The translations under genes were made by a program, and so were the position numbers. From Cruorifilaria tuberocauda (lineage: Eukaryota; Nematoda; Chromadorea; Rhabditida; Onchocercidae), in contig JABVXU010000150.1 in assembly GCA_013365365.1 (NCBI GenBank), positions 51,560 to 115,559 of the forward strand: DNA of 64,000 nt, given 5' to 3'. The notes under the pieces are model-generated. The model ran no database searches and was not told the DNA's origin. It saw only the letters and a program-made list of their open reading frames with translations. Shown piece by piece: positions 1-13,200 of this stretch. The stretch's first letter is position 1. Each line of letters begins with the position of its first letter.

Positions 1-249
1 CAAATTAAACTGCAACACTATTTTTGAAATTACTGTAATAATTTATCTGCTTATGATTGATTTCAGATAACAGTTTTTTTCTCCGGAAATTTTCAATTCA
101 TTTCAAATTTTACTAAAACATTGTTCAGTAATTATTATCAAATGAAACAATTTCATCATTTTGTACCGTTCCTTTTCGAATTGTTCTAATTTGTGGTATA
201 AAATTGAAAATTTAGAGTAAAAATGAAATGCATAAGAAACAGAAGAACT

Positions 250-636
250 GGCAAGCTTAAAAACTTTAAAGAATTTCCCTGCTTTCAAGTATTTCATGCT
301 TCTACCACGCTATAGTCTAATTAAATCATTGTGAAAATTAAACTACCTGCTGGTTCTACAGATGAAATAACCGAACATGGAACCAATCCACGTTGTTGCT
401 CACCATTTTCCCATGTAATCGAGACAAGCACCCATTCCGGAGCATCCCCGCAATATTCTACCACCTGAAATTTTACTTTTTGAACTATTAAAATATCCAT
501 ATAGAAAAGTGCATATACAGAAATGAGAGGAAGTGGTGAATTATCAATGTAAAAACAAACAAATTAGCAAGCTTAAAAATTTTTAAGAATTTCCCTGCTT
601 TCAAGTATTTTATGCTTCTATCAGTTTATAGTCTCA
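250..636. repeat. 70-bp direct repeat flanking the second SH3 exon
   Basis: The copies at about 251-317 and 568-634 share GCAAGCTTAAAAA, GAATTTCCCTGCTTTCAAGT and ATGCTTCTA, then TATAGTCT, with few substitutions. One lies in each intron flanking the exon at 347-464. Confidence 0.85.
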
Positions 637-1269
637 AATTAAGAAAAAAGTTTACTGAAAAAAAGATAGAAAGTGAGACCATTAGACCATTATATTTTTT
701 TAATTCAAAAAAGAAACATATAAACATATAACCCAAAGCAAAATTTCAAAAAGAAAAAAAAATAAAACCCAAAATATTCATTTTCGAAGAGCAAAACACA
801 AAAACACCAATGAAAAGATGAGACATTAAAGGAAGTATACTGTTCCTTTTATCAGCTTTTCCTTCTTCTTTGTTTTTTACGAAACGGAAATTTTAAAACT
901 CATAATTTGATAACCAAAATATTTAACTAAAAGAAAACTATCTCAAGAAATCAATAAGTAAGAATATTCAGGAATAAACCATTTAAAAAGGCTGATGAAA
1001 ATGAAAATGTTGCATTATTATAATGGCCTGATACTCAGGAAAAAAATCATCTTCATGTAAAAGAAAACTTCAATGTAAATAACAGAAAAAATTTTTTTCT
1101 TTTTAAAATACAGTTGATTTCGGTAGACGCAGCCAGACATTTTCGAAAGAGGCAGCTCATACAAACATACACAGAATTTAACCTCAAGTCGCTGTCCCTT
1201 GCTGACGGAAAGTTGTCCCTTCTCGGTTGCCTTGAAATCATCAACAGCTACACAACTTTCATTATGACT
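347..1269 (-). CDS. unc-73: UNC-73 SH3 domain, two exons
   Basis: Exons 1183-1269 and 347-464. Together they read SHNESCVAVDDFKATEKGQL, SVSKGQRLEV, then VEYCGDAPEWVLVSITWENG and EQQRGLVPCSVISSVEPA. Classic SH3 landmarks are present: the ALYDY-like VDDF, the n-Src/distal region with the EW pair, and GLVP near the end. The match to Trio (TVVIHDF, GQTVEVLERPHDKPDWCLV, EGLVPCGSL) is direct. The exons join in phase 0 inside LEV|VE. The second exon ends in phase 1 at a GT donor at 345-346, so coding continues to the left of the window. Near-identical 70-bp sequences lie in both flanking introns. Confidence 0.95.
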
Positions 1270-4200
1270 CTAAAAATAAACAACATATTGTTCCAAGGTG
1301 AACTCTTTTTCGAATTTCTTGATAATTTTTTATAACCCTCCTACACAATAATATTACATAACTTCATTATTTACTGAGCAATGATTTTCACAAAAATATT
1401 TTATTGCGTTAATCGTCTGCTTTCCAAAATCCTCTTAAAGTAAACATTTAAAACAGAAAATATAAAATCTTCACAAACTATCGCTACTTTTTTGATCAAT
1501 ACCAAAATTAATCCTGAGTTAAAAAAAGGAAGAAAAGACTCATTGCAAAATCACAACACACTACATTATTCCGCATATATTTGAAACATTAGAAATTAAC
1601 GCCTGAATTCAACAACTTTAAATATCGGTGCAATCAAACAGCAATAAGGATTATTTCATAGTGCCTGTGTATGAAACAAAGTATATTTAAAGCTTTCAAT
1701 GAAATAAATCTTTGTAAGTTGTGATACACAAATCTTTGTAAATTCTGGTACATCTTTATAACAAATTAAATCAAAATGAAAAAATTAGAGATCTAATAAT
1801 TATCTTGTGTAATAATGAATGTAAAATGAAATATAGAGCAACACTATCAGTTAAACTCTCAACTAATTAAAATCAATTTCCCTTTGTTCTCAGTTCCAAC
1901 TGTCTTATAAAGAAAAAGATATGAATTATAGGGAAGATCCAAATTAATAAATCTCTTTAGAAACTATAATGAGAATATAATTTATTCTCTCCCTAAAACA
2001 ACAGTTTTAGGTAAATTATCATTATCTTGAATTCAAGCTCTGTTATTTAAAAAGTACATAATGTTCGATAAAAGAGTGAATCATTTTGAACCCATTTGCT
2101 TTAATCAGACTAAATTACCCTGTCACATCATCAACATTTTTCTCTTTTACTCTCTTTTCCCTCTTTTCATATTCTCTCCTGCATTCTCTCCTCCACTGCA
2201 TAGTTAAATTAGTTTGAAAACTTTAAATAAATAGAAATATTTTTAATTAAGTTTTCTGGAAGAAAACGATATATGATTGAATAGCTCTCATTCGAATTTC
2301 ATTTAAAAGAGCAAATTATTGTCTAAAACAGGCAAATATTAACCACTGCAAAAAGGAAAGAAGTCGGAAATCCACAAAAAGTGAACAAACAAACAAACCA
2401 GTTCGTTTCCACTTGACTGATGACTTCGAACTGATTTATTAAAACGTCTCTTAGCATCTCGATATAATGACTGCGTACGTGAACGTATTGATTTCGAATA
2501 ACGCAACATTTGATTTATATGGCTAAGGAATGATAAAACATCTTCATTTAATTTTAACCTATGCAGAAGAAAGGGAAAAATGTCAAAAACATTAAAAGAG
2601 CGAACAAAATATAACTAATTCAGTTCCAGTTCTATCCACTAAGTTATTCATGATAATGGTGATAAAGAATCAACATATCAAACATCTATATTAGCTGGCC
2701 AAGAATTAATACCTTAATTTATCTCAGTATTCCGCTAATTCATCCTTTGCAGTTCAAACGTCGAATAAATTACGGATGAATGGATGGATGATAATAATTA
2801 CAAGCAATAATAATATTTTCCAAAACCATGATGACAGAAATTTTGCAGCAAAAACTAGTGGTAATCTATTCTATTTCCATAAAATAACTCTTGCAAAATT
2901 TCAAGAATAAAAATCAATTAACTTGTTGGCTTAATTATGTTTGAAATTCCCGAGTTCCATTTCATAATTTAAATTTACAAAGTAGAAAATCAACTTAACG
3001 ACAACTGTATGTTATAAAAGAGAATGGAGAATTGATGAGAAATATAAAGTACAATTCTCTCCTCTCCTTTCCTTTTTTTATCCTTATTTCTTCCATCAAC
3101 CTTTAAAAAATATTCAATATTAAAACAAATAAAATTTTTTAAGAGACATGCAAAAATGGAAGACAATTTTTTCCTTTACTTACTTATTGGTAATGGAAGA
3201 GTTGAAATTTAATCAGAAAAATGCATTTTGTATAATGATACGGAAAATGATGAAACACCAGAATATATCCCATATCATCAAAATTTCACAATTATAGGAT
3301 ATGAGTAATCAATGTAATATAAATATCATGAAATGAAGCTAAGAAAAAAAGTTAAATAAAAAGCGCTCTATATGAAATGTGTTTTCGACTGAATTGTTGA
3401 TAATTTAGGGAAGCCCTTACACAAATCACATTCAATAATCACTGCGGTAAGCTATAACGACGGTAGTAAACAAAGTCAACTGCATTTAGTTGCAGCAATA
3501 GTTGGAGTATCATTAATGATAGTAATCAGTAAAAATACGGGATGAATAAGGAAATTGAAGATGCCGTATAAAAAGATATCAAATATTTGAAGCCCTATAA
3601 ACCTTAAGATCAAAAATTGCAATCGAACTTAAAATAATAAGTTCACACTAATGAAATAAATCAAAGAACTATTAATGCTTAACAAAGACACATATGCATG
3701 GATAAGTACGCACGTATGTATATAGCAAGAGAAGTATGATTTGAAAAAAGCTTGATTTGAAATATCCTATCCATACTCATTACTTCACACCTCAACTTGA
3801 AATATTCTTTTGACTATTACTCCTGTTGAATATGACATTCATCCTGAGTGGAATGATTCTATGATAATTATTCGAGCTGAGAAAACGAAGACAGAAAAAA
3901 CGAAGTGTAAAAAGGGCGCCTGCTAAATAACTTAAATCCTTGAAAAATAAAACGGTAAAATTTTGGTCAAAAAACTTTTTCTTTTAAAGAATACAAAAAA
4001 AAAGGAAATGAAATGAAAGAAATTTAAACAAACAAATAACAAAAAGTAGTATAACATACATTGCTTCTTTCTTCTTCCAAACAAATAAATAAGCTTTTTT
4101 AGAAAAAAAAATACTTTCCATTTTTAAATTCATCATTATATTTATAACAATAATCTTCCACCTAAAGATACCATCTTAATCTACAAAATGATATTTTATT

Positions 4201-7200
4201 TGAAATTTCTTAATTACTTAATTTGATCGATTTTACTTACTGACTATTTCACCAATACAGTTTCCTTTACTTGTTGACATTTCCGATCTCGCATTGTTAT
4301 TTTTGTCAGCTATTTGGGAATTTAAAAAATACTCGAATTCGCAAACGATTAATTTACTTCACACAAACAGTATTAGAAATACATAAAATCTTTCGACAAT
4401 TGAGCTTATTTTAGTACCAAATCTGAAAAATGATATTGGTATCCATCAATCTGGATAATTTTAAATCAATTATGGGCTGAAGCGGAAACAAGTTTTCCAC
4501 TAATCAAAAGCTTCTCCTGTCATACCTCAGCATATGATTTGTGCAAATTGAACCTCATCTCATTTAACAGATAAGAGATAAATTTAATTAAATCAATTAA
4601 AATATGAGGCACTATGGATAGCTAAAGAGATAAAAAAATAAAAAGAAGTTATATATTAATGATATCGATACAATTGAAGGATCAAACGAAACTAGATAAA
4701 TTGTTATCGATTCGTTTGTAACATGAATTTGATAAAAAAATTTTTTTGTTTCGCTGAAATTCAAACAATCATTCATCAAACTTAAGTTATCGATCTGAAA
4801 TCCTTTGATGAAGGAATGTATGTATTAATTAATCAAAGTTTAGAATAAAGGACAGTGGTGTAAAATAAATCAAATTCAAAAACAAACACTGATAATTACG
4901 AAATCAATCATTAACAGCTAGCAATCATCAATTACAGTTCCTAGCCCCTCTTACTTAATTCTCGTTCAGTTTTTTATTATTTTAAAAGGCTTCAACAAAT
5001 TTTATTCATTTTTTTTGCGAAAATTTCCAAACGTTTTGTATTCATACGAAGATTTCCAAATGTATTATTAAGAGACTCTTAGAGACTAATTTCCTCGAAA
5101 AAATGATAAATAATCGATGGTAATACGTCTAACCGTCAGCAACATGAATGAGTATATTAATAAAATTTGTTAATTATTGACTGAGAATTTTGATCAAAAA
5201 GAAATCTAATATTTCGGTTTTTTAAATATTTTATTATTGAAAAGATCTGATGAGATAAAATAAATCGAAAATTCCAAATTCTTCCCACACTATTTCACGA
5301 GTTTCAAATTATTTTTTCATATCCCATTATTTAGTTAATTGAAAATTTTAAACTGACCTTAACGCTATAATTCACTTTCCTTTTATATATATTTTTTTGA
5401 AATCTCATTTAACTAACTATAATAAAATTTCAGACGAGATGAAAATTTTTCAATTATTTTATTTAATTAACTTCATTCTTTCATTTTTTTTTCAAATTTT
5501 TCGTTTGGCAAAATTCCCAGTTGATTTGAATTGCTGAAAACTGACTCCAACCACAATTTTTGCAAACATATATTATTTGAAAAGTAAATTTCTTTTCTTG
5601 CCTCCAAACACTAAGAGTACAAGCAAGGATAGTGGTATTTTTCGAAGAACGGTTATTTAAAATGTGAAATACCAATCAAAAAAACTTCATAAAATGATTA
5701 TATAAATATTTGAGGGAAGGAGCAGCGGAGGAAAGAGATACAAGAAATATTGTGATCTAAGAATTCCAAAAACATTATTCATAACATTAACAATTACCAT
5801 TGCTGATCCAAAGTTTGTTCCTAACTTTAACTTCATTACTATAAAACTAACCATAAAACAAACACATACTAAAATCTCTACCAATTAATTGAAATTGCTA
5901 ACCCATTTTATCACTGAACTCGATACAAAAATGAATATAATCTGTCCTATAATATTAAATTAACTATTACAAAACGAGTAAAGAAAAACTGAACAAATTG
6001 GAACATTCAAGCTGCTAACAATCAAATATAAATGAAAGAGATATTATTACTCAACATGCACTATTATTCTTTTTAATTAATAAGATTTGGCTATGGCTTA
6101 ACCTAATAATAAAGCCCCCATTTTGTCTTTAAAATTGTGACACTGATAAATACTATTATTATTTCAACGCAATTTTAATAATCAGTGATGTGTGACATAA
6201 TATGCTAAATTAATAAGTATTATCGAATAAAAATTTCCAAGCTAATGTAATTTCAATATCAATAAAGGAAAAAAAAGAAAACGAATTTCCGAGGCATTAT
6301 TGAAATTTGCATAAAATATAGCAAAAGAGAGCTAACATTTCTCGCAATGGGCATTTAATATGTCTTATTTTCACACCTAAAAGCTATCCTACTGTATCTC
6401 ATTTATTTCATATTTTTATGTTTTTACAAATATCTGACAAGTGCTTTGGCAAATGCCAAATATCTTTTTGCAAATTAAAACTTAGTTATAGCTGATAAAT
6501 TTATTGTTAAATCCATTCCATCAATTCATACGACCAAAAATAGAAAAGCAATCGTTTTATAGTTTGTTAAAGCAGATTTCTCTGCAAAAAAACTTTTCAT
6601 TTTTGCTTTTCTCTTCTTTGTTTTCCTTTATTTACAACTCTTCTCATGGAAATTTCATAAAGCGGTTTAGTTACTAATTTAAATCTCTAACTAAATCTTC
6701 AATAAACCATCTACGCCAAATGAACAGACTGTTATCAGTGATAAAATACTTCCTTATCATCATGTAAATAATATTCCTTTTTTCATTTAACATTAATACT
6801 AAGCTATTCTATTATTTCCTCCAAAAATTTTCCATTTCTTCAAACAGTATCTTACTATTGTAATCCTTCCTCATCCTTCGTATATAATTATTAGAATTTC
6901 AAAATTTCAATATAAGTTTATCCACATCTCATTTTTTTATTTATCATTCTCAAAATCATAGAGGAAAAAGTGGCTTGGTGCAAAATTTTAACCAGTCATT
7001 ATTATAGATAAAATTGTAAATCCTCAGAGAAATAAGTATATGGTACAGGATGTTGGAATATATACATATACAATTAAAATCGTTATTATTAAATAATGCA
7101 TAAAAGAAACGTTATTAATTTTCTGAACAATTTAATAATTGATTAATATTGTACTATTCATAAGAATGACTAATATAATGTCATCATTTCTATCACAAAA

Positions 7201-10200
7201 TGAAAGACATGACAGAGCTATTAATCTTCAAAAAAAATTTTTCTTTGTAAAAAACCTCAAAAATTACGATTTTTCCTATCCTAAATCTTTCAATAATGAA
7301 AAGAATCTATCAGCTAATTATTCAATCGTTTCTTTTTCAACTTATATAAATTTCAGAATTAATAATAAACTATAACAAACAAAGTAACAGTTTTTAGTAA
7401 TAATAAATTTGCAACAAAAAACTTAGCAATGTGTGGAATAAAGGTAAAAGGGAAATTGAGGAGAGATGCAAAATCAATTCTCCCCTTTTGTTTCCCACTT
7501 TTTTTAGAGAAAGTGGGAAATGCTAAGAAAATATTGAAATATAATTTTAATTTTTAAAATTTCATTTATCGAGTATTTTACCTGAGCTTAATTCCTTTTA
7601 TAGTTTGAAAATATCTATCATGTTTTCATTAAGCATCATTTAATGCAATCATCTTGTTGTAAATTAACGGATAATCTGCTAGGAAAATATGTGGAGAAAC
7701 TTTAAAAAAAAATAATATAATGCATTCCGCTACTAAGTGTGCTGCAATAAAAAACTTTCGTTGAAGTATTGAAATATTCATAGTTCATTACAATTATCAG
7801 TAATATTTCTTTCTATATAATTATCAAAATAATTTCTATGTTAATACATTGACATCACTTCCAGAATAAAAATAAAAAAACCCCATCAAATTTTGCGTGT
7901 ATTATTAGAAGGAAAAAAAAGCTCCGAATTTCGAATTAATAAACAATTTGAAATAAACTGCAACATAAATAAACAAACAAACCGGTGGGATGTTACGATC
8001 ATGCTGTGAAGATCGTTTACGGCAGAAATGTTGCAGCACGGAGGAGAATAATCGTAATGGTGATGGCAATTTTCGTGTTCTGATATGCCTTAGTGAAGAA
8101 CGTTGCTTATTAGGCAGTAAATTATCTTGTGAAATTGACATCGAACAACATCTAAGGATTGTTGATTAAATATCAACAACAGTAACACCAGAGCGTTCTT
8201 AATATGAATAATAAGTCTTTATATTTATATTAGAAATAATGGTGAAAATATATTTCATACAGTCAGCAATAGACATTTATTTCAACTTCATTTTTCATTT
8301 CCTATTTATATTGCCCTCATAATATCTGGTGCTCCATTCCAAAACAACTAAATAAATTTAAATGATTGCATTCGGATGAAGCTACAAAATCTTCATGTTG
8401 GCACTGATATATAGATAGAATCTGAAATATAAAGAAGGAAATTTATGTAAACTTAGTAGGGATTTTTTTTTGAAAAAAAAACTTCAAATTCCTAAATGGT
8501 CAAAGCATGTTAGATATCCAATGTTGAGGAGAGCTTCAAACAATTTGCCAAGAAGACTTGGTCTCTGTCGATGCTTAATCTGACTGTCATGCTCAGTACG
8601 AGTCTAACCCTAACCATTCTACTTCTTCGTAATCTATTGCTTCAAACTAGGTTTCAACCAAATGAGCCTTTATAGAAATGAGGATATATAGTTCAGTATT
8701 ATCCCATCTTCTCTTCCTCATCAAAGAATGCCCATCCCTTCAGTTCAATTATTTCTTCCAAAAACAAATGTCCCATTTCCGGGGAGTAAAATAATACTAT
8801 ACTTTCAACTACCATAAACATTACTTTTCGCTTCTTTCCTTTCAAATTAATATATTGATAATAACAACTACTGAATGCTCTCTAGTTAATACCAATGTCC
8901 ATTATCAATTTTCATTATTTCATTTTCATTAAGGTTCTTTTTAAACACATACAAATGTCTAAATATTCAGCAACTGATCTGAGCGCACTGACTCGTACTG
9001 ATTCAGCAACTGAGCGTATTGATTCAAACAATATGGGAACAAAAAAGAAGTGAAATAAATCAAAATGCTAGTAAACAATAGCCTATTGCTATTTTTTACT
9101 TTGGCATTGTTTAACCAATTCTTATTTCACATTTTAAAATTTTTAACTGATTTCTACCCCATATTCCAAAACACAAATAGATAAACTGAAGAATGAACCA
9201 GGTAATAAAGACCGAATCGATATCTATCATACAAGTGAAATAGAAAAGATATAAAGAGTAGTTCAGAAAAATGGAATTCATTTTTCCTTGTCTACAATCC
9301 TTTTCTTCTATTCCTTCCCAACCTTTTGCTTATCTTACATCGTATTTTTTGCAAAAAGTGTTCATACAGCGAACAAATAATTACTGTTTTCAACTTTTTT
9401 ATTTATGACAAGTAATTCCGCTCTGATATTCAAAAACTAGGAAAATAAGAATGAGGAAGAAAAGAATTCTAAAGAAGAATCTTTTGTTTTTTCAAAAAAG
9501 CGGAAACATATAAGCAGAAGTACAGAATAGAGAAAAGGATAAGAAAAGAACAAAACTACTCTCTTTTCACTCTAATTTTTGACTGACTCAAGCTTTTCAC
9601 GTTCGAGTACTTCTGTTTCATCATCCGTTCGTTTATTCATTAATTCATTCCTCTTTTTCCTCTTCTGTTTTTTTGTTCCATTACCTCTTCTCAATAGTAA
9701 AGTAGTAAATAACTGGTAAACGTTGCAGTTCCTTTCTCCCATCCATCCTTTAACTTCGAAAATGCGGCAAGCACATATATATCGAGATTCTAATGGACTT
9801 TTTCAATTCCACATATAAACAGCTGCTCTAAGATAATCAATTCATGCGGCATACCATAATGATTCATTTCAAAAATTCTTATTTCATCTTGTATATTTTA
9901 CATCTTTCATTTTTCACTCTAACTTTCCCATAGAAATCAGAAAAGTAAAACAGTTGTATCACTGAAATAGTGAACAATTCTATATAATATATATAGATCA
10001 CAATGCTTATACATATATTTTTTGCATTCATTTAACTGCTTTTCTCATTTTCCTTTTTTCTTCGCCTCAATATCAGATCGAATGACTGATGAAAATCTAA
10101 TAAAACAAATATCTCACCCAATTATGCAATCATTTCCTAAAATTACAAAGTGAACTATGAAAGACAAAAATCGGTAGCTTTGTGTGAAATATACAGCTTT

Positions 10201-13200
10201 CAACTCCATAGCCTTTAAACTTTTTCGTTATTCACTCCCTTTATAATCACATTAAAGTTCTCAATCAAGTTAAGCTTGATTTTTGATTCATTATATTCAT
10301 CTCTCATTTCATATTTCTCTCTTGGATTCATACATGCCATATTGTAAAATATCCTCAAAATTATCAATAAAATATTTCTTAATATTTTTGCTCTCTAACC
10401 TCAACTATAAAATGAAAAGATTGGAAAAAATGGGGAAAAAAGGCATTGTTGTAATCACTATTGAAAAATTTTCTTTGTATCATTAAAATAAAATTCCCTG
10501 TCTTCAAAGTAAAAATTTTAATAAAATGAAAACAAAAATAAAAGCTATTATCGAATTCATATGACTATTAAAAAATTACTTAAAATAATTGGATATTATT
10601 CTTACGCCAAATTTAATATGTCACAAAGTATTAAATCTTGACGTGATGTAAATATATCAATCTGCGATGAATAATAATCTTAGCAGAAATAAAGAATGCA
10701 TACCAACAGCTAGGATGAAATTGTACCAATCCTGCAACTTTCTTTTTTCGCTTTTACACACCTGCATGACATCTAACAATTCGCAATCTGTTAGTTACGG
10801 TTAACGTAATGTCACATATGTAACACAGACATAATAAAATCATTGCTCAGTAAAAATGTGCATAAAATTTTGAAGAAAAAGTTTTATGTAAAGGACCTGA
10901 CCTCTAAATTGTGATTACTGCTCGATGAATTGCAACTACGCAATGAATTTCTATCCTCATTACTTGTCGGCAAACTATCACTGTCTTTCGACGTTCGATC
11001 TGATATCGACGTCGTCGTTGCACCACCTGAATTTCGAGCAGGTACTTGTCTCATATCTGAAGGATGAAAATCTAATTTTGATAATTCTAATTCTCCGAAA
11101 AACCTAAATCGATTGTTTCATTTAAAGATTTTGAAAAATTTTTAATTTTGGCATAAATACCGAAATTAGCAGTCATCAATCCCTGCATCAACTCTCGAAT
11201 TTTCTTCACCCAGTGTACTTTGCATTGCTCACTGGCTGCTTTCAGCTCCGTACGCATTTCTGTATTTGGCTCATTTCCTTGACGCAATGCGAATTTACTC
11301 GAATCACCTTCCACATGTTCACAAACATTGATCTCTGCCAACTGAAATAGTAAAAATCATTCTACAAAATGATAAGAACAGTTTGATCAAGCATCTCTAG
11401 AAAACATTTTTTGGACTCTCTTGCACAAATTACAGCTACCAATCACAATGCCACTCATTAATCAAATTTTTTGAACACGTAGCAAATGATAACATTAAAC
11501 AATGTAGCCCGATAATTCTATGCATGTTTTGATTATTATCATGAAGAAAATATAAAATGGCTAAATAAAATTTCAGTATCCTTCGAAAAAAAGTCCCCAA
11601 TCTCTCTGGATACTTCCACTTTTTCCAATTTTTTTTTCACTCATTAAGTATCTAATTAGTTACAAGTATAAAAATGCTTGCCATTAGATGAGTTTTGTAG
11701 ATATATTTGATTGTTCGACTTGATAATTCCGTTTTCTTTGCGAACACAACGCATAGCTCAAATAGGAAAACTTGTCTTTCTCGCCCTTTCTTGAAATACG
11801 CTTTTGGGTCCCAAACCAAAAATGATTCTTGCATGACAAAATCACCAAGAACACCAAGTTTCTGGAAAAAAATTTTTTTTTTTAAACTTAATGAAGGCAA
11901 CTTGCGCAGAGCAAAAAATATCATGAAAGTTATATGTGAATCTAATTAAACTTATTAATACCCAGAACAGCAGGGTATATCATAACAACACTGGCTAAAA
12001 AGCACAGTTTTCACAAAAAACTTACTTTGTAATTTTCAAAATTTCCGAGATGCATAAGATCATTAGCCCGTCGAGGCACGCTAACGACTACATCATAAGC
12101 CTCCTGCAACATTTATGAATAAAGATACAACATCACTCATAAAAACAACATCTGATATAAGTAACTTAGTGAATTTATTGAAACTTATTTAATAATGCAA
12201 ATTAGAGTACTTTCAAGACACCAAGACAAATCATCATTTCAATATCCAGCAATAATAAGATAGAGGTAAAGTTCACAATTTCACTGCTTTATGTGTATAA
12301 TAGTCTCACTATTCTTGTTAAATGGCAAGAATACTCATTTATCTTTTCCAGCTCATTGAATGAATCATTGGAAATAGCTTGTTTTGTAACATTTGAAAGA
12401 CTTTTGCTTTAAATTTTGTTATAATTCAAAAAATGAATAAAAACCAAAAAACATACTCTGATTTCATCAACATTATTCTTACAGTTTTTGAGAAGCTGTT
12501 CGAGCATTAAACGATATCGTGTAATTCGTTGAACAGGTTTAATTACTAAAGATGACAAATCTTGACTGTGTTCCAAACCATTTTTTTCACGAATTTCCTG
12601 AAAGGAGGTAAGATAAAAACTGGCAAATCTTTCAAATTCTGGATGAAAATGAAGAATCAAAAATTTTCAGTAAAATAATAATTACTTGAAATATGGAGTA
12701 CTTCACTTTCTTGCATCGTAGAGATTCTAATTTGTATAATTTTAAAGAATAAAGAAAAATGAATCCAATTTTGCACATTGGAAAGTTAATCATAAAATTT
12801 ATTAGCAAGTAATGAATGAATTTCATTTATTTCAATAAAACATATCTACATAGAGTATTCATCTTATTCAATTCGTCTGAATGTAAATTATTCCTTTTTC
12901 AGTTTATCATTAAATTAAAGTGATTCACCCAGTTGTTTCAGTAGCATCTGTAATAGCACCCATCCTCAATAAAATGAAGTTTACGATTTCATGAAATTGA
13001 TATTATTGATACATTAAGCAAAAGAGATAAGAAAATAATATATTATTAGAAAATGATGAAAATTCACTAACTGAAAAAAATTGCATAGCCTCCGGGAGTG
13101 CAATAATATAATTATTTTGTTCTTTGTTAACACAGTACTCCGTATATAAGGTATTTAGCATTTCGACGGAAAATATGAAACAGTATCCCACATCTTCCGG

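Noticed and set aside
1053..1244. Minus-strand ORF MMISRQPRRDNFPSARDS...
   Set aside because: Wrong frame over the genuine SH3 exon at 1183-1269.
8510..8660. Possible extra unc-73 exon (RQRPSLLGKLFEALLNI)
   Set aside because: More complex than its surroundings, but there is no GT donor in a usable phase and no clear acceptor; left out of the model. The CTAACCCTAACC here is not the nematode telomere repeat.
12598..12660. Extension of the DH1 exon to include EFERFASFYLTSF
   Set aside because: The TTTCAG acceptor at 12598 gives the exact Trio spacing (FFS-EIREKNGL against FFD-EIQQRHGL). The extension would break the alignment.
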